A program made the translations under genes and the position numbers. 64,000 nucleotides of DNA, from the NCBI GenBank assembly GCA_038049695.1, contig CP142452.1, positions 76,268,501-76,332,500 of the forward strand. Reading direction: 5' to 3'. The notes under the pieces were generated by a model, which ran no database searches, was not told the DNA's origin, and saw nothing but the letters and a program-made list of their open reading frames with translations. Below, one piece after another: positions 9,986-21,236 of this stretch (within the stretch, counting starts at the first letter, position 1; each line of letters begins with the position of its first letter). This DNA comes from Cinnamomum chago. Its lineage: Eukaryota; Streptophyta; Magnoliopsida; Laurales; Lauraceae.

Positions 9986-12900
9986 CGTGGGCCCAATTGT
10001 CTCAGAGTACTACTCAGTTCCAGCAGACCACTACTCAACTTTTAATTGGCCACACTCAAACCCTTGCAAAATTGGAATACCAGATGGGCCAACTGGCCAA
10101 CTCCATCAGTGCCAGAGATAAGTGAACCTTCCCTAGTCAACCCGAACCTAATCCCAAGGGCCAATTTGTTCATGATCCTAAGGGAAAAGGCCCGGAACAA
10201 GTCAAATCCATAATCACTCTTAGGTCGGGTACACAGATTGATAATAAGGTCAAACTACCAAATGAACCTGAGGAAGAATCAAGTAAGATAGTGGAAACTG
10301 AGGAACCAAGTGTGAATGCTGAACCCATATTAGAACCAGAGAACCCAATCAATATTGAACCATCACCTAGTGAGCCCACTCTTAGGACCTATGTTCCCAA
10401 GGCACCATACTCACAGAGGCTATGCCCGGCAAAATCAACTGTTCAGTTGGATAAAATGCTAGAAGTATTCAAACAAGTGCGTATTAATATCCCACTACTT
10501 GATTCTATCCAACAGATTCCGGCCTATGCAAAATTTCTAAATGACATTTGCACCTTCAAAAGGACTACCAATGTGCCCAAGAAGGCTTTTCTAGCCCAAC
10601 AAGCTAGCTCAATCATTTCCTGTCCAACCCCGATCAAATATAAGGACCCAAGGTGTCCTACCATTTCTTGCTAGATAGGGGATCATCACATCGAGAAAGT
10701 TTTGCTAGACATGGGTGCAAGTGTGAACCTTCTTCCGTACTCTGTTTATGAAGAATTAGGTTTGGGGAGTTGAAAAAGACCCATGTGACCTTGCAATTGG
10801 CTGATGCATCGATTCGATACTCCAAGGGGGTAGTTGAAGACGTTCTTATCAAAGTCAGAGAATTTGTGTTCCCTGACCATTTTATTGTCTTGGATACCAA
10901 ACACATATATGAGGCTGAACCCAAAATTCCAATAATCTTGGGGAGACCATTCCTTGCCACCTCAAATGCCTTGATCAATTGTAGGAATGGAGTGATGCAA
11001 ATTTCTTTTGGGACCAGGATAGTCCAAGTGAACATTTTTAATGTCAGTAAGCAACCTCCTAATAAGGATGATGGGGTTTTTGAAGTTAGTTACATTCATG
11101 AACTGGTGGAAAATCACTTACCCCATTTGAAACTTGAAGATCCAATAGAGGCTTGTCTGGCCCACTTTGGACGTGATTTTGATATAGATGGCCACATTGA
11201 AAAGGTGTATGCACTACTAGATTCAACCACATTCATGAAAAAGAATAGATGGCAACCTAAGCGAGAGATCTTGACCTCAATTTTGAAAGGTAAGCTTGTT
11301 TGGGATCCAGGTGGATTCCATGTTAGGTGTCAAATAGGGTAGTTTCTTTTTCTTTCTTTTTATATATATTATTATTAGTTTAGGTTATCTTTTGTCATTA
11401 TTTTGACTTACCTTGGACAGGGGAGCGCCATGCAAAATCATCAGGTAACTTCTTCCTTTACCTCCTACAATTTCTTTTTCCTCATGTTACATTATCATTT
11501 TCTGCATGACATGCACGACATCGAGGATGCTGTCTAGTTTAGGTTTGGGGGTGTAAGTTAGAACTTGACATATGATCATTTGTTCAATTTTCATTATACA
11601 TTTTCTTTTTCGCTTTGCTTTGGTTTTTAGGAGACTTAAAAAAAATTACTATTGTTAGGATAGAGGGAAACTTTCAAGAGAATTTTTATTGGTTGACGAT
11701 ATTTATTTTGGCAAAAGAAAACAATGGTTCATCATTTTATTTATGGAAATGATTTTTGAAGAAGTGTTGAATTTTGATCCCTCACTTTTACACAAGTTGT
11801 ATACGTTTTCAAGATTTTGAATGTGAAGCTATGATTTCTTTTTTTTTCTTTGATAAAAAAAATGGAAAATCGACCCTTAGTGTATAAAGCTTCCTGGGTC
11901 AATGGGTGGATACATGGAAAGGGCTGCCTATTGTTGGGGACCGCCAAAAAAAAAAAAAAGAAGAAAAAAAAAAAAGGAAAGGAAAAAAAAGAAAATATAT
12001 AAAAAAGTGTAAAGAATAAAAAGTTTTGTGACTAGTTTGGGTTCGTAGCCTTTTTAACCCGAGCCAGTAAGCCCGTAGGGGCATTTACATACCTAGTGCC
12101 CTAAAGACATTAGTTTTGGGAGTCACTGACCTAATGCTCGTTACATGGGTTAATTAGAAAGCTTAAGGAACCTAGACATTGCACAGTCACATGTGTGTGT
12201 TTGAAAAAAAATTAAAAAAAAATAGTGCCCTTTGAAAAAGCAGTAGTGTGAAAGCCGTCATTATTGCCTTGAGAGGAAGACTGTTTTTTTTTTACTAAGA
12301 TTAGGCAGCCCAAAAAAAAAAAAAAGAAATTTCACGGAAATTATTAGTGGATCATTTGATGCTTATTACAAATACATCTTTTCATCGTGCACGATCAATT
12401 AGCATGATTTCGAGAATTTCTAACCAAAAGATAGGATTGGTGAACCGAATTTAAGAGAATCGTGAATAGTTAGTGTCTATAAATTTTCTCTTGGAAGAAG
12501 TTTCTCTGGATTTTGATAGGTTTTAAACATCTTTTGCAAAAAAAAGGAAAAAAAGAATTTTGTGGGTATATTCACTGCAAACCCTCACGAGGCACAACTT
12601 GTCCACTAGGGGGAACCTAGGGGTTTAAGGACTTGTTGCATACGCTAAATGCAACCGAGAACACCAGCGAAAGTGGTTTTGTTTTCATATTAACTTTTTT
12701 AGATTAGGTCAAAGAACTTCAAACTTTTTTGCTCGCAACTTTTGCTAAGGGACTAGCAAAATGCTGGTTGGGGGGTGTGTTGAGTTCATGAATTTGCACA
12801 TTTACGCATCATTTTAGGATGAATTAGAGATTTAATTGGGTGAATTGTATCATTATTCATCTAATTTCATCATTTCATGCATTTTCACATAGGAACCTGA

Positions 12901-14735
12901 ATTTTCATACTTTTCATACATTTTCTGCATTAACTTAGATTGTTTTGCAAATTTTCTCCAAAGAGTTCCAGTTGGAGTAGAACTTTGTCCGCATGGGTCC
13001 CGCTTGAATATGGGCTCTTCAGTATTTAATGTGTTGAATTAAAATGTGCAGAAAATGAGAATTGCAGGCCTCTGTCACGAAGCCCACTTTCAACACACAT
13101 AGTTATCCTGAGCCCTGCATTGCTGAATTGAAATTTGAAAAGAAGAAAATTGAAGAATTTTCCACGTGGACCCCACACACAAGCCATATGCAAATCAATC
13201 AAAGGAGGGGTCCACTCATCATGTCAGTTGAAGACTCCTAACTACAGTAGAAGACTTCTCATAGGGCCCGCTGTTCAAACAGTTGAAATGTCGCACATGG
13301 CAGGGTCTGCAGTAGTTGTAAATTTGAAAATTTTAATGGATAATTCAAAGAGTACCATTTTGATTGGACCAAAAGTAGAAGAGTTTGAATCATCTACATC
13401 TGATGTCCTTTTGAAAATGGAAGTTGTGCAGAGATAGAATCCATTGCAAATCAAATTTTTAAAGTTAATTCCGTTTTTCTCAGGACAACTCATCTTCAAA
13501 TGGCCATAACTTTCAATCCGACCGTCGGATCGATGAAATTTACTTACCGTTGGAAAGCTTATTTAGAATAGATACTCGTGGAGCCTAAGAATGGGCAAAT
13601 CAGAGTTATATTGACAAAGTTATGGGTCTGGAGAATTTCATATTCATTTTTAGATGAGATTGCAAATTAAATCCACACCGTTGATAATCAATTGCTGCAC
13701 ATCCCTTGTGGGACCCCATTTGAAGATTAGTCAAGTCACCCAGAGGTTTTCAAAAGCTTCCACCTCATTCAAATTAAAAAACGATAAGAGATATACCTTA
13801 TCAATGAAGATAAATCAAATCTGCAAAGAAGGTGTCCAGATTCAATGTATTTGTAAGATAACCGGAGGAATCAAAAGGTAGCATACGAGACACACTCCTC
13901 CCTCGGACGTCCCTAATTGTTTTATCTCATTTTTCTCTTATTTCCTTAATTAATAGAATTTAAGAGTTATTTTTGGCTATTCTGGGGCCCTGTTCCAGAA
14001 CTAGGTTAGAAGAGTGTGAGAGAAAATTGTCATTGCCATGAGGTTCTTAATGAAAATCACATCTTTTGCAATGGAGGAGTAGATTCTTTGGATCAGATCA
14101 CAAAGTGAAGTTAAGTGATTTTATTTTTGTTCTATGTCTTTAATTTAATTTTTATGTCTCTATGATGCATATTTAGTAGAATAATAGATCTGCCTTCGTG
14201 CTGCCTGCAAACCTCTGCTTTATATTTTAAATAAATTTCTTTTTTATCAGTTAATCTTCTTTTGATAGGATATACTTAGGTTTTTATACCTTTGATATTT
14301 ATGCTTAATTTGTTAACGGATGCTCAAAGTGATTTTTATGAGGTGTTGGAGATCTTGGGTTCTTCTGTTTAAGAATTGGATTTTAAAAGAAAAATATCTT
14401 CCGGATCAGAAACATTGAGTTATTTCTGATCATCACAGTTATTTGCAAGACAAAAGACTAAATTAAAGTATGTGGATTGAGAATTGAAATTAATTAATGG
14501 ACTCTTTGTTGCTCTAATCTACCTTTATCATCGTTGTTATCCGTTCATCTTGCATAGTAGCTTTATCTCTCATTCAAATCTTGATTTATTTTTATTTTCA
14601 TTATAAAAAAATTCAGATTTTAATAAAAAAAAAATTCAGTAGTACTCTCTGTGAGATTCAACCTGTACTTGCCACTGTCTCAAAAGGACAGCTGTGCACT
14701 TGCTGTATTAAAAGATTGAATTTAAATTCACATCA
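9986..14735 (+). mobile_element. Broken Ty3/Gypsy element (Athila/Tat-like): gag end, protease, 3' LTR
   Basis: The 5' end is missing. The frame at about 10060-10670 matches the C-terminal part of gag from Athila/Tat-type elements (KGKGPEQVKSI..LRSG motif). It is followed by a retroviral-type aspartic protease (LLDMGASVNLLP near 10708-10743, ILGRPFLA near 10938-10961). No reverse transcriptase, RNase H or integrase is recognisable. A long non-coding stretch (11345-12777) has the 'AGGTTTGGGGGTGTAAG' block common near the 3' end of such elements. A polypurine tract (GGTTGGGGGGTG) precedes the 3' LTR at 12778. The copy is broken in several places and looks old. Confidence 0.8.
12778..14735 (+). 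repeat. 3' LTR of the Gypsy element
   Basis: Starts TGTTGAGTTCATG directly after a G-rich polypurine tract and ends ..TTCACATCA. The end region carries a 'GAGATTCAACCTGTACTTGCC' and 'GTGCACTTGCTGT' stretch (near 14652-14706) typical of the U5 end of Athila/Tat LTRs. No 5' partner is in the window, so LTR-based age cannot be estimated. The short open frames inside are not genes. Confidence 0.65.
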
Positions 14736-15094
14736 GTGTGAGCGTGTTTATTTAAGGAGCGAGGTTTTAATTAGGAGAGAGTGTTTCAGATAGTACACTC
14801 ATGTGCATGACAGGCTGCTCCACGGTGATGTGGCGGACAATGGTTGGTCCACTGACAATCATCGTGGGGTAAAACCTCACCACATTTGGGCTTATGGGAG
14901 TTGGGACAACAATGGATTTCAACTTTCAAGGGTGGCCCCACTGTGGATTTGGTGGCAATCCGGGCTTAATAGAAATCTCTGAGTCCAGCCCTCAGAAAAT
15001 CCAGACCATAGATTTCAAGTGCAGCATCACACCTTTCTTTAGAAATAAGTAGGAGACAATCCCCAATACTTGTAATCTTCATTTGACGAAGAAG
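14736..15094 (+). other. Region upstream of the ubiquitin-like gene
   Basis: Probably holds the promoter and 5' UTR of the gene starting at 15095. I see no convincing TATA box at the usual distance and no upstream coding exon. Confidence 0.35.
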
Positions 15095-15379
15095 ATGGAG
15101 TTGGTGATGGAGATATTGACAGGAAAGCTTTTCCATGTGCAGATAGACCAAAGTGCTACAGTTAAAGAGCTGAAGAAGAAGATTGCAAAGCAAGAGGCAT
15201 TACCAGAACATCGCCTGATTCTTGTTCTAAGAAATGGACCGCTGATAGAGGAAGATCAATTCTCATTAGCTGATTATGGGGTTAAAGAAGGGTCCCACAT
15301 TTATGTCTTCTTTGCAGCAAATGATGAACTGTTTGACTCCATCACACCTGTGGCTGCTGATAAACAGACAGTGGAATGA
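15095..15379 (+). CDS. Small ubiquitin-like domain protein, 94 aa
   Basis: A single-exon frame of 94 residues made almost entirely of one beta-grasp ubiquitin-like domain (residues 1-75). Family marks visible are the MEILTGKLF first strand, the ATVKELKKKI helix, the LPEHRLIL strand, the GPLIEEDQ loop and the SLADYGVKEGSHIYVFF final strand. The C-terminus (DSITPVAADKQTVE) lacks a di-glycine, so it should not be conjugated to targets as ubiquitin is. A role as a docking or adaptor domain is inference. The ATG at 15095 is the first in frame; an upstream extension would need a TTG start. AATAAA lies at 15402-15407, 23 bases past the stop. No intron and no partner gene are nearby. It could be a retrocopy, but the frame is intact. 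Confidence 0.65.
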   Translation: MELVMEILTGKLFHVQIDQSATVKELKKKIAKQEALPEHRLILVLRNGPLIEEDQFSLADYGVKEGSHIYVFFAANDELFDSITPVAADKQTVE

Positions 15380-15401
15380 TTCATATTTGAGTTTTTTTTT
15401 T

Positions 15402-15407
15402 AATAAA
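15402..15407 (+). promoter_or_regulatory. Poly(A) signal AATAAA
   Basis: A canonical hexamer just downstream of the stop codon of the ubiquitin-like gene, in a T-rich context. Confidence 0.5.
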
Positions 15408-15409
15408 AA

Positions 15410-17520
15410 AGAGGTCTTTATCATTTATCATTTATCATTTTTTTTAATATCTATCTAATGTGGCTTCTTAGAAATATTATCTTTCCAGACATCTCCCCCA
15501 TTCCTCCATCGTAGGTTATGTCTCAGACATGTGTAGGACTAGAGCTTTATAAATATATATATATATAAAGGCAATCAGCAAAAGACACTTAGGGCCATTT
15601 GTCTAATGTTGTTTGAATTCCTAGGAATTAAAAGACTATAGTATCTCTAGAATCGGTAAAAAATATAAAATAAAAGGTGAATATTCAAAAACAACCATCA
15701 CATAATCTCCCTTTTACTTGAAAAGTGAATCAAGAGGATAAGCCATTACCCAAACAATTCAAATCTTTGGAAACTCATGGTCTCATCTATGTTTTCACCT
15801 TATATTTTTGCCCGTCGCCTCTATAAAGATACGTTGTTGGAACCCATTTTACCATGAATGCCTATTTATTCAATTTCATTCAAACAAAAGACCAAGCAAA
15901 CCAAATTTTATTTGTGCTTGGAAATAAAAGTAGCAACTGCCAGTAACTTTCAATGGAGAAAAGAATATAGCCACTGAGAATAATACTTCATGTGTCTTGA
16001 TAGAGTGGGAAGACTTGGTTCGGGATATTAAGTTCGATAGAGCCTAAAGAATTAACCTATGTTGGTCCTAGGTTGATATATTCGTTCAGAGAGATTTTGT
16101 GAGAAAAATAGAAAACTGAATATGTGATTTCAAGTGTTTTTTAGTATTTTTAGATGTAAATAAGTAATAGAATATGATATAAATATGGTGAAATAATCAC
16201 AATTCTTACAGTTTTTGAAAACTTTTTTTTCTCAAAATGGAAACATAATGTTAATCATATAAGATGTATGTGAGCTTTAGGATCTATTCATATGCCATAA
16301 ATAAAGTTTGTTAAAAGCTGATAATCATCTAATTTAAAGTCACATCATCATCAGTAGAAGTAAAAATACTTACCTTACAAAACAAAACACAAAAAAGAAG
16401 TTAAATCTTCTACTTGCCTTTTACCTACACCATTAATGTCATAGTCTTCTATCAACAACTGACTACATTAATTTGATTGCAATGTTGAGTACACTGCGTG
16501 TAGGATTCTCACTAGCAATGGCAAATGCCAGCAAATTTTTGGACAATTTGGTGGAAGAAACGTATCCATATGGATATTGCTTAGATTTTTCACAATCACA
16601 TTAGATATTTGAGAATCCTATTGTACTCTAAAGAGATTTCCTCTAAAAATTTTAGAATGTCTATTTTTAGCCATTATTAGATATATTGCTCAGACCTTCC
16701 TCACATCTTTTACAGTAAAATACAAAATTTTGATGATACCCAAGAAAAGCTACATGAATTCGTTTAGTTATCCAAAAGATCCTACTTATAGGAGTCCAAT
16801 TGATTTTAGAAATCTCAATTATTAATTCAGTCATGAACTTACTTCACGAGCCTTTCTTATTATTTTTGTGTATCCTTTGTCAATAGGGGCCCATTCAGAT
16901 TTGATCCATGATGGGGTTGTAATAGATCCATAGCTTGGAATTTCAGCCCAAATAATAAATCTTAAAATCTAAGATAAACAATGAGCCCTAGCTGGAATTT
17001 ATACACTTGCCCACAGTGCATACGGAGCACACCTCTGAAGTCCATCTTGGATTTTTCTTTTTCTTTTTGGGAGGGTGGGTTGGAGCCAAATAGGTGGTTG
17101 GATTTTGTGATCCAGGACTTCCTTGCGAGTTTTGGGGATGGGCCCAAAACTTTTATTTGGGCTTTGGAGGTGGACTTAAGATAGGTTAGCTAAATTTTGA
17201 ATATAAAAACTTAATTAATAATTTTACATTATAAAAAATAAATTTTAAATAAACTAGTTATAATAATAATATTAATACATAAAAAATGCCTCATTTAGGA
17301 TTGTCGCTTTAGTCCTTGAATTGTGTTGAGTCGGCCCTTGGCTATGAGATTTATAAGTTTGACTCGTGAACACATGCTAATAATTTGAGAAAGGCAAAAG
17401 GAGTCAGATTATGTGTTTTTGCCCGGGTCAAAAATGAATAAATAAATAAATCTTTTGTGAAACGAAAAAAGTAAAAACCTACGAAGGACGTTCTAAAACA
17501 AGATTAGGATAGTGACCATC
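15410..17520. other. Intergenic, no gene recognised
   Basis: AT-rich sequence with only short open frames. A short TA run is at 15557-15566. I see no domain, RNA gene or clear transposon ends. Confidence 0.4.
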
Positions 17521-18470
17521 TTTACCAAATGTTTGTACAACATAGAGAGATCCAGATTGGAAACCTTCACTGCCATCTCTAGTAACCATTTAGCTGCAAA
17601 AGAAATAGGAAAAATATAAGAGAAATATCAAATAAGCAATCAAATTAAATCAAACAAAAATAACCAAGATTTGATTAAATTTGACTTTTTTCAAATATCA
17701 ATCAAATAACACAAAAACCCAAACTGAAAACCTTCACTGCTATCTCCAGTAACTGTTCAAAAATACAATCAACAAAGATTCTGTTGTGATACAGGGCATA
17801 TGGAAAGAGATCAAGCACAAGCACGCACAAGAGAACACGAGATTTAAGTGGTTCGGCTTTTGGCCTACGTACACTGGAAAGATAAGAGAAATCACTATGC
17901 AATCAGAATAGAGGTGTATATCTTAGAGACTCTGATTCTCTATTTATAATATCAGCTCCAAATCTTGTTACACCCAAACCCTACTTATAATCACAATACA
18001 ACTTGGATAATCCAGAGGCCCAGTTAACCAAGACTTATTAACTTCTACTGAGCCATACAAATTAACAGATTCAATAAAATCTAACCTTATATGAAGATAA
18101 ACCACATAAGATAGAGGCAGTCAAACCGGAAACCTTCAGGCTGTCTCTAATTATTCACTTGATGCATGGGGTGAGAAAGAGAGCTTAACGATTCAAGATC
18201 AATTACGTTAGAAGAAGTCTTCTTGGACCGATTTTGGGGACCGGCTGGTGGCCCGGTCCCCAAGGGGATCGTTGGATCCCAGGCCGGCTGGTGGCCCGGT
18301 CCCCAAGGGGATCGTTGGATCCCAGGACAGCCTGGGATCCAACGATCCCCTTGGGGACCGGGCCACCAGCCGGTCCCCAAAATGGGTCCATATAGCATTG
18401 CCCATTACGTTAAGGCATTGATATCAAGACTAGAAACCTTCGTTGCTATCTTCAATTCACTTTATGTAAT
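17521..18470. repeat. Four diverged copies of a 'GAAACCTTC..' motif around an inserted repeat
   Basis: Related stretches of about 30-40 bp occur at about 17560-17595, 17726-17762, 18128-18165 and 18429-18470 (GGAAACCTTCACTGCC / GAAAACCTTCACTGCT / GGAAACCTTCAGGCTG / AGAAACCTTCGTTGCT, each followed by a TCTC/TCTT-type block). On the minus strand the first two read as VTRDGSEGFQSG and VTGDSSEGFQFG, as if a small exon had been copied. Between copies two and three (about 17770-18110) sits an unclassified repeat with the GTGGTTCGGC..GGCCTACGT block also seen at 3017. Confidence 0.45.
18224..18390. repeat. GC-rich foldback: two direct and one inverted 43-bp unit
   Basis: Unit 1 (18241-18283) and unit 2 (18284-18326) are identical direct copies starting CCGGCTGGTGGCC and ending GGATCCCAGG. 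After ACAG, 18331-18373 is their exact reverse complement. An outer pair, 18224-18240 with 18374-18390, matches at 16 of 17 positions. The whole can fold either as a 60-bp stem (18224-18283 with 18331-18390) or as an inner 43-bp stem with a 4-nt loop. Overlapping open frames on both strands are a by-product of the repeat. A 9-bp direct repeat, ATTACGTTA, flanks it at 18202-18210 and 18404-18412. Confidence 0.9.
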
Positions 18471-18689
18471 GCAAAGAAAGAGTGCTTACTGAATTCTTGA
18501 TCCAAATGTACCCTTTAATACAACAATATTATATTTAGAATTGTGTGTAAGGTGTAAAGAAATTAAGAACAAAAACAAATGAAAAGAGTGCCTTTTAATT
18601 CAATCTTTATGCATGAAATAAAAAAGGCACAGTCAAACATCAAGAATTGGAAGGAACATAAGAAACCATCCAGGAATACTGATAGTTAC

Positions 18690-18830
18690 CTATTCTAGTC
18701 AAACCTCGGCTCATCAAACTTTAGAGGCGGAGTTACAGGACTTATTGATGGGCCTTGAAATGGCCAAGACCTTGAAATCGATTATAATATATGAAGACAA
18801 CTTATTGCAATTGGCAAATTCAAATTTGAT
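18690..18830 (+). mobile_element. LINE remnant, RNase H-like fragment
   Basis: The plus strand reads QTSAHQTLEAELQDLLMG followed by LEMAKTLKSIIIYEDN and LLQLAN, resembling the RNase H domain that ends the ORF2 of plant L1-type LINEs (AEL..L..GL..A and a D in the next strand). It is too short to place further, and no poly(A) tail or target duplication was found. Confidence 0.4.
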
Positions 18831-20225
18831 TTGACCATCCTACAATTTTGATCTCTTCTTTAGCATCCATTACTAACAGCCATTGATTTATTTTCTCCCA
18901 TTCGTGTCTCATTACTCCCATAGTGATTACTCTCACCTCAGTTAGCCAATACTCTTGGTTTAAGCCAACCTACGGAGGCAATAGGTTGGGTCCGCCTCAA
19001 CCCTAACTCAACTCGAATGGAACTTCCTTTGCTCCATATACCTAAACCATTATTGCAGTTTTTGGTTTGTGATGCCAAATCCGTCCCAAACTAGTATGCG
19101 CCTAGCCAATTATACGAATAGATATTTTTCATTTTACAATACAAAAAAACTAAAAAAAAAGGAAAAATATTCATTTATGGTATGGGCTTCAAACATACAA
19201 CCTAAATAATAGTGTACAAATTACAATGCTTGTTACCACTTGCATTACTATAAACTTGCAAGGAAGAAATCTATTTGTTTCCGCTTTGTTGGGCCGTAGT
19301 GGTTTCAAGTGATACTTTTAATAGGAGAGAGGTAGAGGTGGGCTGCGTTTAAACGCAACCCATTGCCATCCCTAGGCCCTAAGCCGAAGCACCTGCGTCA
19401 GATTTGGGCTCCGCTTTTTCAGCCCTGTGATTACTTGGGCCTAGAAGTGGGGACTTCATGACCATGGATGAGATGCAAAGGGTCCATCACTAATTAGAGT
19501 TGCCAAAAGTCAAGGTACTCCAAAAATAGACACATGTACATACAATACACAGATAGAACAAAGCTTCTGTGGTGACAAAGATGATGATGTTGATGCCATA
19601 TTTAAGTAGCAACCTACCAATCAAAAAGAAGATATGAGTTTTTATCCAGGAAGGTAAGCATCCAATAAGTTTAGGAGGGAAAAAAAAAGACCTGGTCCGT
19701 GATTTTAGCAGAACTTTTGATAACATGTCCACCACTAAGGTTGATTTTGTGGTGTAAAAAGAGAAGCAAGATCACAAGATCAAAGACCCGAAATATTTCC
19801 AACAATTTCTGCCAAACTCCTTTACCAGGAGTCGTGAAATGAGCATCTAATCATGGTAACTTGATGGATTGCACGGCTATCGCGGGGGCTAAAAAGCATT
19901 CAAATTTCTACTCTTATCAACTTTCCAGCCGAATGAGTTAACATTCAGAAAAAAATAATTCCAGCCGAATGATTTAAGAATTCAGGAATTCTAACCCCTC
20001 TGCTTTTTTATGAAATTTCTGAAAGCTCAAGTATAGAAGTGCATTCAGGAATTCCACCTTCTCTAAGAATCTGAAGATTCTTCGTGCAAGAATTCCATGA
20101 GTTCCAGTAAATAAACAGCCCAAAAGAATACTCTAACCCTAGGTTGGTATTATGCACTCACAGGTTGAATGACACCCAACTTTGGGGAAAGAAAATCAGA
20201 GAAAAGAAAAGCAAATGGGACAAAG
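18831..20225. other. Intergenic, no gene recognised
   Basis: AT-rich with no supported frames. A perfect 14-bp palindrome TGCGTTTAAACGCA lies at 19344-19357. Confidence 0.4.
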
Positions 20226-20500
20226 AGTTATGTAGCCCCTGGCCTGGGCCGAGCCCGAACCTGGGTTGGATTCGTGCTCTGATTTTAGGTCCTGATTTGC
20301 ACTAAGGCCCGACTTTCTGGCCAATTATTAAGTGGGCCATCCTGACCCAATATTTCATCAAACGCCCAGATCTGCCAAACATAAAGTGTGTGATAGAATT
20401 GTACTTTGTAAAAGGGCTGGACCTGGGCTTGAATTTCAGGCCCATAAGCCGGATTTCGGCTTGACTACTATGCCTCGTAAATAAATGAATTAGGATTATA
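20226..20500. repeat. GGCCTGGGCC-type dispersed repeat, copy 1
   Basis: Rich in words such as GGCCTGGGCC, GGCCCATAAGCCGGAT and GGACCTGGGCTTG, unlike the AT-rich surroundings. A related copy lies at about 39309-39600, where GGGCTCATAAGCTGGATCTG matches GGCCCATAAGCCGGATTTCG here. No coding capacity; class unknown. Confidence 0.45.
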
Positions 20501-21226
20501 TCCGACCCAAGAACATACATAGATACTCATGAGAAGGGTACATAAATTTATGTGGAGCATTTTTATATTTGAAAAGAGGGGTAAACGATTGTTCATTGTT
20601 TTATATTAACATTTTGTGTGGCATTCACATTTTTATGGTTTTGGTTTTCTACGCCACGTTGATTTGTATATGGCCATAGATAAAGGGGTTAGAGGTATGA
20701 ATTGATCCTAAATTTGATATTTGGGTGCTGAAGGATTCTTGGGTATGCCATTCTTCCCACTTGTAAGGGTTATCCCTCCCACTTTGTGGCCTTTCTCTTC
20801 CCACTTATATGAGCTCTCCTTTTCATGGTGTGGGCTCTCTCTTCTCACTTATGTGGACTGTCAAGTCCCAGCCTAGTGCGCCCCCCAAAAAAAAAAAAAA
20901 AAAAACTCTAATAAGAGCAAAACGTGTCAGGTTGATTTGGGTTGACCACTTTGGAGAACACATGCATGGCCTCAATGTGGTCCCAATCTAAAGGTAAAAA
21001 TGATCAACCTAAAGCGCTAATTAGCGAGTTGGATTTAGATTAAGTTGGTAGGTCATAGCACAATTAGTTGGATATGGTTCAGTTAAGTGGATGAAAGCAA
21101 GAATGATATCAAAACAAATCCAACCAATTCAATGAGGGACTCTGATCCCTGAATCCGAGAGGAATATGTTAAGAGTAAGCCTGAACCCTGAATATCTGTT
21201 GGGTTTGAGTCAAGACTGTGCAGGTT
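20501..21226. other. Intergenic, no gene recognised
   Basis: No supported gene. A run of about 20 A follows CCCCCC at 20881-20906 and may be the tail of an old retroposed copy whose body I cannot classify. Confidence 0.35.
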
Positions 21227-21236
21227 GAATCAGGAA

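Noticed and set aside
15083-15094. Earlier start for the ubiquitin-like protein
   Set aside because: The upstream codon is TTG; the first ATG at 15095 begins exactly at the domain's first strand.
18147-18492. Several overlapping frames rich in Gly, Pro and Trp on both strands
   Set aside because: They arise from the 43-bp foldback units, whose length is not a multiple of three; not a protein.
19344-19357. Perfect 14-bp palindrome TGCGTTTAAACGCA
   Set aside because: An isolated palindrome of this length is not rare in 64 kb; no context.
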